Part shown: piece after piece, positions 28,033-35,706 of the stretch
Layout: every line of letters starts with the position of its first letter
Numbering within the stretch: the stretch's first letter is position 1
Origin: Limosilactobacillus panis DSM 6035
GTDB taxonomy: Bacteria > Bacillota > Bacilli > Lactobacillales > Lactobacillaceae
Direction: 5' to 3'
Length of the DNA: 64,000 bases
NCBI RefSeq assembly: GCF_001435935.1
Contig: NZ_AZGM01000022.1
Coordinates: 62,001 to 126,000, forward strand
Made by a program: the position numbers and the translations under genes
The notes under the pieces: generated by a model
What the model saw: only the letters and a program-made list of their open reading frames with translations
Databases searched by the model: none
What the model was told of the DNA's origin: nothing

Positions 28033-28632
28033 TCACATCTCCGTTCGTCCTTGAACTGCCTTGAAAAGGGTCATTTCGTCTGCATAGTCAATATCCGCGC
28101 CGACCGACAAGCCGTGGGCCAAACGGGTAACCTTGATCTTAGCGGGCTTGACCAGCTTTGCCAAGTAGCCGGCCGTCAGTTCGCCGTCCGAGGAGGCGTT
28201 GGTTGCAATGATGACTTCCTTGACCTCTTCATTCTTTTGCAGGCGCTTGATTAGGCTCGCAATATTAATATCCTCAGGCCCGGTACCCTCGACCGGAGAA
28301 ATGACCCCGTGCAAGACATGGTACAAGCCATGGTACTCATGCATCCGCTCCATCGCCATCACGTCCTGTGACTGCTCAACAACGAGGATCTTAGTGCGGT
28401 CACGGGTCTTGTCCCGGCAGATTGGGCAGGGATCGTCCTCCGTAATGTTGCCACAGATACTGCAATCGTGCAGGTCACGTTTGGCGGCCAACAAGGACTT
28501 AGCGAAGTCGGTGACATCATCCTCTTCCATCCCCAGCGTATAAAATGCTAGGCGGGTAGCTGACTTTTGCCCAATACCAGGAAGCTTAGTATAACTTTCA
28601 ATCAGTTTTGCTAGTGGTTCTGGGTACTGCAT
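28033..28632 (-). CDS. recR: Recombination protein RecR
   Basis: RecR forms a DNA-clamping ring and helps load RecA in the RecFOR pathway. The 199-residue protein has the helix-hairpin-helix [16 protein letters not shown] (about residues 16-31), a zinc finger with CSICGN and CPICRD (about 57-75) and a Toprim domain with [14 protein letters not shown]. Order ebfC-recR is conserved. Confidence 0.97.
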   Translation of the reverse strand: MQYPEPLAKLIESYTKLPGIGQKSATRLAFYTLGMEEDDVTDFAKSLLAAKRDLHDCSICGNITEDDPCPICRDKTRDRTKILVVEQSQDVMAMERMHEYHGLYHVLHGVISPVEGTGPEDINIASLIKRLQKNEEVKEVIIATNASSDGELTAGYLAKLVKPAKIKVTRLAHGLSVGADIDYADEMTLFKAVQGRTEM

Positions 28633-28636
28633 CTAG

Positions 28637-28945
28637 TTACATCCCCATGCCACGTGTGTACTTGCCCAGTTTTTGTTGGGTGGCGTCGTCAACCTTCTTC
28701 ATCCCATCGTTAACGGCAGCAACTACCAGGTCCTGCAGCATATCGATGTCATCGGGGTCAACTGCTTCCTTGTTGATCTTCAGGTCGAGGAGTTGCTTAT
28801 CACCATTGAAGGTGGCGATCACCATGTCGTCTGGCGCCTTGCCGACAAATTCTTGCTTGGCCAGTTCTTCGTGTTCCGCCATCATTTTCTTTTGCATGGC
28901 CTTAGCCTGCTTCATCATCTGTTGCATGTTCATTCCGCGCATCAT
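28637..28945 (-). CDS. ebfC: Nucleoid-associated protein, YbaB/EbfC family
   Basis: YbaB/EbfC proteins bind DNA as dimers and shape the nucleoid. The 102-residue protein starts with the Met- and Gln-rich helix [19 protein letters not shown] and has the core segment [19 protein letters not shown]. It sits between dnaX and recR as in most Firmicutes, with four bases before recR. Confidence 0.95.
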   Translation of the reverse strand: MMRGMNMQQMMKQAKAMQKKMMAEHEELAKQEFVGKAPDDMVIATFNGDKQLLDLKINKEAVDPDDIDMLQDLVVAAVNDGMKKVDDATQQKLGKYTRGMGM

Positions 28946-28965
28946 AATTACATCATCCTTTACTA

Positions 28966-30789
28966 TTAATTATCTTCTACTTTAACAATGTCTTCGCCAA
29001 ATAGTTGTTGGGCCTTTGTGACCGGGTCTGCCGACGTGGCCGCCGATCCTGCATCACTTGGCGCCGGTTGGGCCGCTGGGGCCGCATCCGGTGCTTTAGC
29101 AGGAGCAGTATCTTGCTTGGCCGGAGCCTGACTCGGCGCTGACCCCCGCTTATCGAGACCATGCTCCTTAATGTATTCCCGCCGGATCGCTGGCCACTTG
29201 TCTTTAGGAACAAACACTACCCGGCGTTCCTCGCCAGTTAGCTCCTGGAGACCTTGCTCCATGCTCGTCAACAGGGCCTCGTCATCCATCGCCTGTTGGA
29301 AAAGGAAGGCGTAGTCAAAGGCAACGATTACCCCATTCTTACTTGCCGCGACTGGCTTAGAGACGTGCAAAAGCGACCGCTGGGGAACACTGAGCTTTGA
29401 CAGTAGTTCTTGCCACAGGCCCTGAATCTCAACCAGATCCCGACGTGTGGCCTTCCCCAAGACGGGATTGATTGCGCTGAGCTTAACCTCAACATTATGC
29501 TGCTGAACCCGCGGTTGCTGGGGGGCTGCTTTGGTAACGACCGAACTCTTGGTATTCAACTCACTCTGCAGTTTCTTGACCGTTGCCTGAAGCTGGTGAA
29601 CCTCGTCTTGAAGCTGAGAAACGGCTTGCTTATCAGCTTGGTCGCCGCCTGTGGATGGCACACTCGCCGTTTGCCTTGGCGGGGTCTGCTGGGTATTACC
29701 CTGGACACCAACCTGGGCGAGCTTAACCGTCAGAACTTCCAGGTAAACATCCGGGTGGGTGGTAAACCGCATCTCTTCTTGAATGCCATTCAGTTCGTCA
29801 ATCATCTGGTAGAGGGCCGTTGCGGAGGCGGCGGCGCTCATCTTCTGGAAGTCCTCATCTTTCAGGCCAGTACTCTCAACCATGATCAGTTTGGGTGATT
29901 CCTGGTAGAGAAGGATGTCCCGGATAAAGGAGATTAGGTCCTCAATGAAGCGTTGGCCGTCCTTTCCCTGACCGAGAATATCCTTCATCGTATCTAAGGC
30001 AGCCGCGCTTTCGTGCCCACTGACTTCAAAGAAGTACTTTTCCAAGAGCTGCTTGGTAACACTCCCGGTGACCACTAAGGCGTCGTCAAGCTTTACCTGG
30101 TTATCGCTGAACGAAAGGACCTGGTCCAGGATACTGAGCGCATCCCGCATCCCCCCTTCGGCAGCGTTGGCAATCACCCATAAGGCCTTTTCCTCATAGT
30201 CAACCTGCTTTTGGTCCAGGATATACTTCATCCGGTTAAACGCGTCCTGCGCGGAAATCCGCCGAAAATCAAAACGCTGAACCCGGGAGATGATGGTTAA
30301 AGGAATCTTATGGGGTTCCGTCGTTGCCAGGATAAAGATCACATTTGCCGGTGGCTCTTCCAGGGTCTTAAGCAGGGCATTAAATGCCCCGGTTGACAGC
30401 ATGTGGACTTCATCAATGATGTACACCTTATAATCCGCCTGGGTGGGGGCGTACTTGGCCTTATCACGAATGTCACGGATCTCCTCGACCCCGTTATTAG
30501 AGGCCGCATCGATTTCAATCACATCGTTGAGTTGGCCATTCGTGATTGCCTTACAGATATCACACTTGTTGCAGGGCTCACCGTCCTCTAGGTGGTGACA
30601 GTTAACCGCTTTTGCAAAAATTTTGGCGGCAGACGTCTTCCCTGTTCCCCGCGGTCCGGCAAACAGATAAGCATGACTGATCTGGTGGGTGATAATGGCA
30701 TTCTTAAGGGTTTGCGTGACCACTTGCTGACCCACCAACTCATCAAAGCGCTGTGGACGCCAAACCCGGTACAGTGCTTGATAACTCAT
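28966..30789 (-). CDS. dnaX: DNA polymerase III gamma/tau subunit
   Basis: DnaX is the ATPase of the clamp loader and links the polymerases at the fork. The protein of about 607 residues has Walker [17 protein letters not shown] (about residues 41-56), zinc cysteines (C-x(8)-C-x2-C-x2-C), Walker [11 protein letters not shown] and sensor 1 [12 protein letters not shown]. The C-terminal tau part is followed by an Ala/Pro-rich tail (about 550-600). I prefer ATG 30789 over GTG 30792 because of its spacing from AAGGAAG. Both a gamma and tau form could exist, but no clear programmed frameshift site was sought in detail. Confidence 0.96.
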   Translation of the reverse strand: MSYQALYRVWRPQRFDELVGQQVVTQTLKNAIITHQISHAYLFAGPRGTGKTSAAKIFAKAVNCHHLEDGEPCNKCDICKAITNGQLNDVIEIDAASNNGVEEIRDIRDKAKYAPTQADYKVYIIDEVHMLSTGAFNALLKTLEEPPANVIFILATTEPHKIPLTIISRVQRFDFRRISAQDAFNRMKYILDQKQVDYEEKALWVIANAAEGGMRDALSILDQVLSFSDNQVKLDDALVVTGSVTKQLLEKYFFEVSGHESAAALDTMKDILGQGKDGQRFIEDLISFIRDILLYQESPKLIMVESTGLKDEDFQKMSAAASATALYQMIDELNGIQEEMRFTTHPDVYLEVLTVKLAQVGVQGNTQQTPPRQTASVPSTGGDQADKQAVSQLQDEVHQLQATVKKLQSELNTKSSVVTKAAPQQPRVQQHNVEVKLSAINPVLGKATRRDLVEIQGLWQELLSKLSVPQRSLLHVSKPVAASKNGVIVAFDYAFLFQQAMDDEALLTSMEQGLQELTGEERRVVFVPKDKWPAIRREYIKEHGLDKRGSAPSQAPAKQDTAPAKAPDAAPAAQPAPSDAGSAATSADPVTKAQQLFGEDIVKVEDN

Positions 30790-30913
30790 CACGGGGCTTC
30801 CTTTCTATATCGTACAAAGTCTAAAACATTACTTTAATATTATACTAGCTTTCTGCGCCATTGGACTATCAAAAAGGGGCCGTCCTAAAATTCATTAGTT
30901 ACCGCCCCCCTGA

Positions 30914-30947
30914 ATAAAAAGAAGCTGGAAAAAGTTTTTCCAGCTTC
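30914..30947 (-). terminator. Terminator of the SRP RNA gene
   Basis: A perfect 27-base palindrome GAAGCTGGAAAAA...CCAGCTTC is followed on the minus strand by CTTTTTATT. Confidence 0.85.
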
Positions 30948-30963
30948 AGCTAATTATCATTCA

Positions 30964-31057
30964 AACTTAGAGCACAAGATGCAACAAACTTAGTGCTGCT
31001 TCCTTCCGGACCTGACACGGTTCGTAAGCGCGTCCTTGCTCTAAGGCCTTTCGGCAT
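30964..31057 (-). ncRNA. ffs: Signal recognition particle RNA (small bacterial type)
   Basis: On the minus strand the sequence contains the universal SRP domain IV core GTCAGGTCCGGAAGGAAGC, including the GGAA tetraloop. Flanking arms pair as CTTAGAGCA with TGTGCTCTAAG, giving the single long hairpin of the small SRP RNA. A short hairpin GCCGAAAGGC precedes it. The location between tadA and dnaX is the standard Firmicute one. The ends are estimated from the pairing. Confidence 0.93.
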
Positions 31058-31088
31058 ATAGTATATTACACTAAATCAGCGACAATTG

Positions 31089-31589
31089 CTAGTCTTTTAC
31101 CCGACGTTTTTTGTGAGCCGCCTTGCGCTGTTTACGAATTGCCTGGAAAAAGTCACTGAGCATTTGCCCGCATTCCGCCCCCAAGAGGCCACTCTCAACG
31201 TTAACCTGGTGGTTGAGGCGGGAATCGTTAAGGAGGTGGTAAAGGCTATCCACAGCCCCCGCTTTTGGGTCCTTAGCACCGTAATAAAGGTTTTTGATCC
31301 GGCCATTGAGGATGGCCCCGCTACACATGATACAGGGTTCCAGCGTGACGTACAGGTCACAGTCTTCAAGACGCCAGCTATGCAGGTAAGCACACGCCTC
31401 AGTGATGGCTAGCATTTCCGCATGATAAGTCACATCTTGGAACCGTTCACGCATGTTGTGTCCGCGCCCAATCACTTTTCCGTCGTGGACAACGACTGCC
31501 CCAATCGGCACCTCGTCAAGTAATGCCGCCTGGTGGGCCTCTTCAATTGCCATTCGCATGTATTCTTTTTTTAAATTTTCTTCTTCCAT
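31089..31589 (-). CDS. tadA: tRNA adenosine(34) deaminase
   Basis: TadA converts A34 to inosine in tRNA-Arg(ACG). The protein of about 166 residues has the zinc-binding HAEMLAI (His and catalytic Glu) and PCIMCSGAI (two Cys) motifs, and a basic C-terminus (KKRRVKD). ATG 31589 is chosen for its spacing from the AAGGATGGAG site; an in-frame ATG nine bases upstream overlaps that site. It is divergent from nrdH, sharing the 225-base upstream region. Confidence 0.95.
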   Translation of the reverse strand: MEEENLKKEYMRMAIEEAHQAALLDEVPIGAVVVHDGKVIGRGHNMRERFQDVTYHAEMLAITEACAYLHSWRLEDCDLYVTLEPCIMCSGAILNGRIKNLYYGAKDPKAGAVDSLYHLLNDSRLNHQVNVESGLLGAECGQMLSDFFQAIRKQRKAAHKKRRVKD

Positions 31590-31698
31590 CTTCTCCATCC
31601 TTCTGATTCAGTGTATAATTACTTCTTAGTTTAATAAAGTTTATCTAGCGATTAAGTAACCAGGCAAAAAGTTTCACGGTTCTTAATTCCCATTATTA

Positions 31699-31746
31699 TT
31701 ACCATATATTGTGTTTCACTACCTAGTGAATGGCAATATATGGTAT
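31699..31746. promoter_or_regulatory. Tandem NrdR boxes upstream of nrdH
   Basis: Two 16-base sites, 31699-31714 (TTACCATATATTGTGT) and 31731-31746 (TGGCAATATATGGTAT), match the NrdR consensus ACACWATATMTWGTGT at 13 and 11 positions. Their starts are 32 bases apart, about three helical turns, as NrdR pairs require. They lie just before the -35 box. The pair also forms one large inverted repeat with TTCACTA/TAGTGAA in the middle. Confidence 0.8.
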
Positions 31747-31753
31747 TTTTGGA

Positions 31754-31781
31754 TTGACTTTTCCTCATTTCTGACTATACT
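31754..31781 (+). promoter_or_regulatory. Promoter of nrdHEF
   Basis: TTGACT and TATACT are separated by 16 bases, 42 bases before the nrdH start. Confidence 0.8.
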
Positions 31782-31823
31782 TAATAACATCAATAACGAA
31801 TTAATTCTCTGGGAGGCACCACG

Positions 31824-32045
31824 ATGATTACAATTTTCTCAAAGAATAACTGTATTCAGTGCAAGATGACCAAGAAGTTTTTGAAACAACATAAGATTAA
31901 CTTCGTCGAGCACAACATTGATGAGCAGCCGGAATACATCGATCAATTGAAAGCGGCCGGCTTCATGGCAACGCCAGTCGTTAAGTTACCGAACGGCAGT
32001 GCTTTTTCTGGCTTCCGACCGGACCGGCTCCAACAGTTAGCATAA
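31824..32045 (+). CDS. nrdH: Glutaredoxin-like NrdH-redoxin
   Basis: NrdH delivers electrons from thioredoxin reductase to class Ib ribonucleotide reductase. The 73-residue protein has the redox motif CIQCKMTKKFL (Cys 11 and 14) and the NrdH-type C-terminal FSGFRPDRLQQL. GGGAGG precedes ATG 31824. It is the first gene of nrdHEF. Confidence 0.96.
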   Translation: MITIFSKNNCIQCKMTKKFLKQHKINFVEHNIDEQPEYIDQLKAAGFMATPVVKLPNGSAFSGFRPDRLQQLA

Positions 32046-32062
32046 TCGACGACGTTATTTTT

Positions 32063-32100
32063 AACCAGGCTGCATTCGCCAAACGACTGTTAGCCTGGTT
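32063..32100 (+). promoter_or_regulatory. Hairpin between nrdH and nrdE
   Basis: AACCAGGCT and AGCCTGGTT form a 9-bp stem with a 20-base loop, followed by TTAATTTT. It could be a weak terminator or a processing site that sets nrdH above nrdEF. The long loop argues against a strong terminator. Confidence 0.5.
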
Positions 32101-32136
32101 TAATTTTGAAAAAAGACAGGAAAGTGAGTTTTAACC

Positions 32137-34308
32137 ATGGCTTTATCTGACATCGACATCACTAAAGTTAAATACTACGACCTTAACAATGAGGTTAACA
32201 TCCCCCGCGACGGGAAGATCCAACTAGATAAGGATCAAGAAGCCCTAGAAGACTTCATTAATAGCAACGTTAAGCCGAACACCAAGCATTTCCCTTCATT
32301 AAAGGAACGCTTTGAATGGCTGGAAGAAAACGACTATATCGAAGAAGGCTTCATGGATAAGTACAGTCTTTCTTTCATTGAAAAGCTGTATGACTACCTG
32401 AAGGACCAGGACTTCCACTTCCACTCCTTCATGGCAGCCTACAAATTCTATGCACAATACGCCATGCGGACCAACGATAAGGAATACTACCTAGAAAACT
32501 ACATTGACCGGGTGGCCATGAACGCCCTGTACCTCGCCGATGGGGACGAAGACCTGGTCATGGACCTCGCCGATGAAATCATCCACCAGCGCTACCAACC
32601 GGCAACTCCCACCTTTTTAAATGTTGGGCGCAAGCGCCGGGGAGAATTCGTCTCCTGCTTTGCTATTCAAAGTACTGATGATATGAACACCATTGGGCGG
32701 GCCATCAATTCAGCCCTCCAGCTCTCTAAGATCGGCGGTGGGGTCGGCATTAACCTCAGCAACCTCCGTGAGGCGGGAGCCCCCATCAAGAAGATCAAGG
32801 GGGCGGCAAGCGGGGTTGTTCCGGTAATGAAGCTCCTGGAAGATAGTTTCTCATATTCTAACCAGCTCGGCCAGCGGCAAGGTGCCGGGGTCGTCTACCT
32901 GAGCGTCTTCCACCCCGACATCATCGCCTTTCTCGGTGCCAAGAAGGAAAACGCCGACGAAAAGATTCGGCTGAAGACCCTTTCGCTGGGGGTCACCGTT
33001 CCCGATAAGTTCTATGAACTAGTTGAAAAGGACGAGGATATGTACCTCTTCAGTCCATATGATGTGGAACGGGTTTACGGCGTTCCCTTCTCCTACGTCG
33101 ATATTACCAAGGAATACGACAACATGGTCGCAAACGATGAGATCCACAAGAAGAAGCTCAACGCCCGCGACCTGGAAGATGAAATTAGTAAGCTCCAGCA
33201 GGAATCCGGGTACCCATACATCATCAACATCGATACTGAAAACCGTGACAACCCGATTGACGGGAAGATCGTAATGAGCAACCTCTGCTCAGAGATTGCC
33301 CAGGTCCAGGTCCCTTCCAAGGTTGCTGATGACCAATCCTACGAAACGCTGGGAACTGATATCAGTTGTAATCTTGGTTCCACCAACATTGCCAACATGA
33401 TGGAAAGTCCCGACTTTGGCCGGTCCGTCCGGGCAATGATGCGCGGTTTAACCCATATCAGTGACGTTGAAAACCTCGACGTTGTGCCGAGCATCAAGCG
33501 GGGGAACGCCCTCGCCCACTCTGTCGGCTTAGGCGCTATGGGTCTACACAGTTACCTGGCTAAGCACCATATTCAATACGGCAGCCCCGTCGCAATTGAG
33601 TTTACGGGGGTCTACTTCATGCTATTGAACTACTGGTCACTCGTTGCCTCTAACGAGATCGCACGCGAACGGCAAGAAACTTTCCACAATTTTGACAAGA
33701 GTACCTATGCGGATGGCTCATACTTTGCCAAGTATACTTCAAAAGATTGGGGTCCCCAGTCCGACGTTGTTAAGGAGCTATTTAAGGGCATCTTTATTCC
33801 AGGAATCAAGGACTGGGAAAAGCTCAAGGAAGACGTTAAAAAAGACGGCCTCTACAACGAATACCGGCTCGCCGTTGCGCCAAACGGTTCGACTTCTTAT
33901 ATTAACGATTCAACTGCCAGTCTGACACCAATCATCAACCGAGTCGAGGAACGGCAAGAGAAGATGATTGGGAAAATCTACTACCCCGCACCGTACCTGT
34001 CTAACGATACAATGCCATACTACCAGTCAGCCTACGACATCGACATGCGGAAGGTAATTGACACTTACGCTGCTGCCCAGCAACACGTCGACCAGTCAAT
34101 GTCATTGACCCTCTTCATGCGGTCGACGATTCCAGACGGCCTATACGAATGGAAAAACGGGCGCACCAATAAGATGACCACCCGTGACCTGAATATTCTT
34201 CGTCACTATGCATATCAGCATGGTATCAAGTCGATTTACTATATCCGAACATTTACGGATGACAATGATGAAATTGGTGCTAACCAATGTGAAAGTTGTG
34301 TTATTTGA
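32137..34308 (+). CDS. nrdE: Class Ib ribonucleoside-diphosphate reductase alpha subunit
   Basis: NrdE holds the active site that reduces NDPs to dNDPs under aerobic conditions. The 723-residue protein lacks the N-terminal ATP cone, as class Ib enzymes do. It has the active-site Cys in EFVSCFAIQ, the NLCSEIAQ segment with the radical Cys, and PNGSTSYINDSTASLTP. The C-terminal redox pair is in NQCESCVI (last eight residues). The gene is followed after 89 bases by nrdF. Confidence 0.97.
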   Translation: MALSDIDITKVKYYDLNNEVNIPRDGKIQLDKDQEALEDFINSNVKPNTKHFPSLKERFEWLEENDYIEEGFMDKYSLSFIEKLYDYLKDQDFHFHSFMAAYKFYAQYAMRTNDKEYYLENYIDRVAMNALYLADGDEDLVMDLADEIIHQRYQPATPTFLNVGRKRRGEFVSCFAIQSTDDMNTIGRAINSALQLSKIGGGVGINLSNLREAGAPIKKIKGAASGVVPVMKLLEDSFSYSNQLGQRQGAGVVYLSVFHPDIIAFLGAKKENADEKIRLKTLSLGVTVPDKFYELVEKDEDMYLFSPYDVERVYGVPFSYVDITKEYDNMVANDEIHKKKLNARDLEDEISKLQQESGYPYIINIDTENRDNPIDGKIVMSNLCSEIAQVQVPSKVADDQSYETLGTDISCNLGSTNIANMMESPDFGRSVRAMMRGLTHISDVENLDVVPSIKRGNALAHSVGLGAMGLHSYLAKHHIQYGSPVAIEFTGVYFMLLNYWSLVASNEIARERQETFHNFDKSTYADGSYFAKYTSKDWGPQSDVVKELFKGIFIPGIKDWEKLKEDVKKDGLYNEYRLAVAPNGSTSYINDSTASLTPIINRVEERQEKMIGKIYYPAPYLSNDTMPYYQSAYDIDMRKVIDTYAAAQQHVDQSMSLTLFMRSTIPDGLYEWKNGRTNKMTTRDLNILRHYAYQHGIKSIYYIRTFTDDNDEIGANQCESCVI

Positions 34309-34397
34309 TTTTCAATAAAGAGACTGCTACAATTTTATTGCTATTACACGAATTATAGGGCGATTAATATTCTTGATTAAGGAGAACAGCTAGTTAA

Positions 34398-35417
34398 ATG
34401 AAACTTGAAGAATTTAAACCATTAAGCAAATATAAGGCAATCAATTGGAATAAAGTTTCCGACATGATTGACAAGGCAACCTGGGAGAAGCTGACAGAGC
34501 AGTTCTGGCTTGATACTCGGATCCCCGTTTCCAACGATATGGACGACTGGCGGGCACTAGATGATGACCACCGCTGGACTGTTGGTCATGTCTTTGGGGG
34601 ACTGACCCTGCTTGATACGGTCCAATCCGAAGCAGGACTGACCGCACTAAAGAATGACGTCCGGACCCCACACGAAACGGCGGTGCTGAACAATATCCAA
34701 TTCATGGAATCGGTCCACGCCAAGAGTTACTCCACCATCTTCTCAACCTTGAACACTCCTGATGAAATCAACGAAATTTTCGACTGGTCTGATTCGGAAG
34801 AGTACCTGCAAAACAAGGCAACTAAGATTGCCAACATGTACCTGGACCCCGAAGAGGACCCGCTGAAGAAGAAGGTTGCTAACGTCTTTTTGGAAACTTT
34901 CCTCTTCTATTCTGGTTTCTACACCCCGCTTTACTACCTTGGCCATAACGAGCTAAACAACGTTGCTGAAATCATCAAGCTGATCTTGCGGGACGAATCC
35001 GTCCACGGAACCTACATTGGTTACAAGTTCCAACTTGGTCTCCGTGACCGGACCGAAAAGCAGCAACAGGACATGAAGGACTGGATGTACAACTTCCTCT
35101 ACGATCTTTACGACAACGAAGAGAAGTACACCCACCTGCTCTATGACCAAATTGGCTGGACCGACGATGTCCTCGTATTTATCCGTTACAACGCCAACAA
35201 GGCCCTGATGAACCTCGGTCAGGACCCACTCTTCCCTGACACGGCTGCGGACGTTAACCCCGTCGTCATGAACGGGATCTCAACTTCCACCTCTAACCAC
35301 GACTTCTTCAGTCAAGTGGGTAACGGTTACCGTTTAGGGGCGGTTGAAGCGATGAACGATGATGACTACCACATCATGGATCCTAACGCCGGTAAGGATA
35401 AAAACGCACGGGAATAA
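34398..35417 (+). CDS. nrdF: Class Ib ribonucleotide reductase beta subunit
   Basis: NrdF houses the dinuclear metal centre and tyrosyl radical that start NDP reduction. The 339-residue protein retains the metal ligands: Asp in LLDTVQSE, Glu and His in FMESVHAKSYS (with the radical Tyr next to them), Glu in FLETFLFYSGFY, and Glu and His in RDESVHGTYIG. GGAG precedes ATG 34398. No nrdI flavodoxin gene, normally needed for a manganese cofactor, lies in this operon. Confidence 0.97.
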   Translation: MKLEEFKPLSKYKAINWNKVSDMIDKATWEKLTEQFWLDTRIPVSNDMDDWRALDDDHRWTVGHVFGGLTLLDTVQSEAGLTALKNDVRTPHETAVLNNIQFMESVHAKSYSTIFSTLNTPDEINEIFDWSDSEEYLQNKATKIANMYLDPEEDPLKKKVANVFLETFLFYSGFYTPLYYLGHNELNNVAEIIKLILRDESVHGTYIGYKFQLGLRDRTEKQQQDMKDWMYNFLYDLYDNEEKYTHLLYDQIGWTDDVLVFIRYNANKALMNLGQDPLFPDTAADVNPVVMNGISTSTSNHDFFSQVGNGYRLGAVEAMNDDDYHIMDPNAGKDKNARE

Positions 35418-35426
35418 ATAACTAAG

Positions 35427-35455
35427 GCAACTGGAATTTTCCGGTTGCTTTTTCA
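35427..35455 (+). terminator. Terminator after nrdF
   Basis: GCAACTGG-AATTTT-CCGGTTGC is followed by TTTTTC, nine bases after the nrdF stop. Confidence 0.85.
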
Positions 35456-35574
35456 TTTTAAAGTGTTGTGAATTGGTGATCACTATCATGTGTGCAAACG
35501 GTTGCTCAAATCACCGACTTAGCAAAATTTATACCAATCTTTTTTGCCGTCATTGCAAGCTTAATTTACCATAT

Positions 35575-35589
35575 TTGTAAGCGAATTCA
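35575..35589 (+). promoter_or_regulatory. cre (CcpA) site upstream of adhE
   Basis: TTGTAAGCGAATTCA matches all defined positions of the cre consensus WTGNAANCGNWWNCA. It lies 37 bases before the -35 box. Confidence 0.75.
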
Positions 35590-35602
35590 TTGCTTTAAAC
35601 CA

Positions 35603-35620
35603 TTGTTAATCTTATCACAA
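35603..35620 (+). promoter_or_regulatory. Rex operator upstream of adhE
   Basis: TTGTTAATCTTATCACAA has one mismatch to TTGTGA-N6-TCACAA and sits five bases before the -35 box. adhE is a known Rex target in several Firmicutes. Confidence 0.75.
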
Positions 35621-35625
35621 ACTCC

Positions 35626-35654
35626 TTGCAAGGTCTAAGAACATCCTGTATTAT
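35626..35654 (+). promoter_or_regulatory. Promoter of adhE
   Basis: TTGCAA and TATTAT are separated by 17 bases, 53 bases before the adhE ATG. Confidence 0.8.
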
Positions 35655-35706
35655 TAACCATGTTCAAAAGGTAACAAGCATTAAGCTATGAAGGAGAAAC
35701 TTGATT

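Noticed and set aside
28966-30789. Programmed frameshift in dnaX
   Set aside because: The frame runs through to a full tau-length protein and no obvious slippery A-run with stem was noted; a gamma form may exist but is not shown by the sequence.
30868-30912. Second terminator AGGGGC...GCCCCCCT downstream of the SRP RNA
   Set aside because: The stem is short with a long, unpaired loop and the perfect hairpin at 30914-30947 already serves; not listed as a feature.
35701-35706. TTG start for adhE six bases before the ATG
   Set aside because: Possible by Shine-Dalgarno spacing, but ATG 35707 gives the conventional protein start; kept only as a note.
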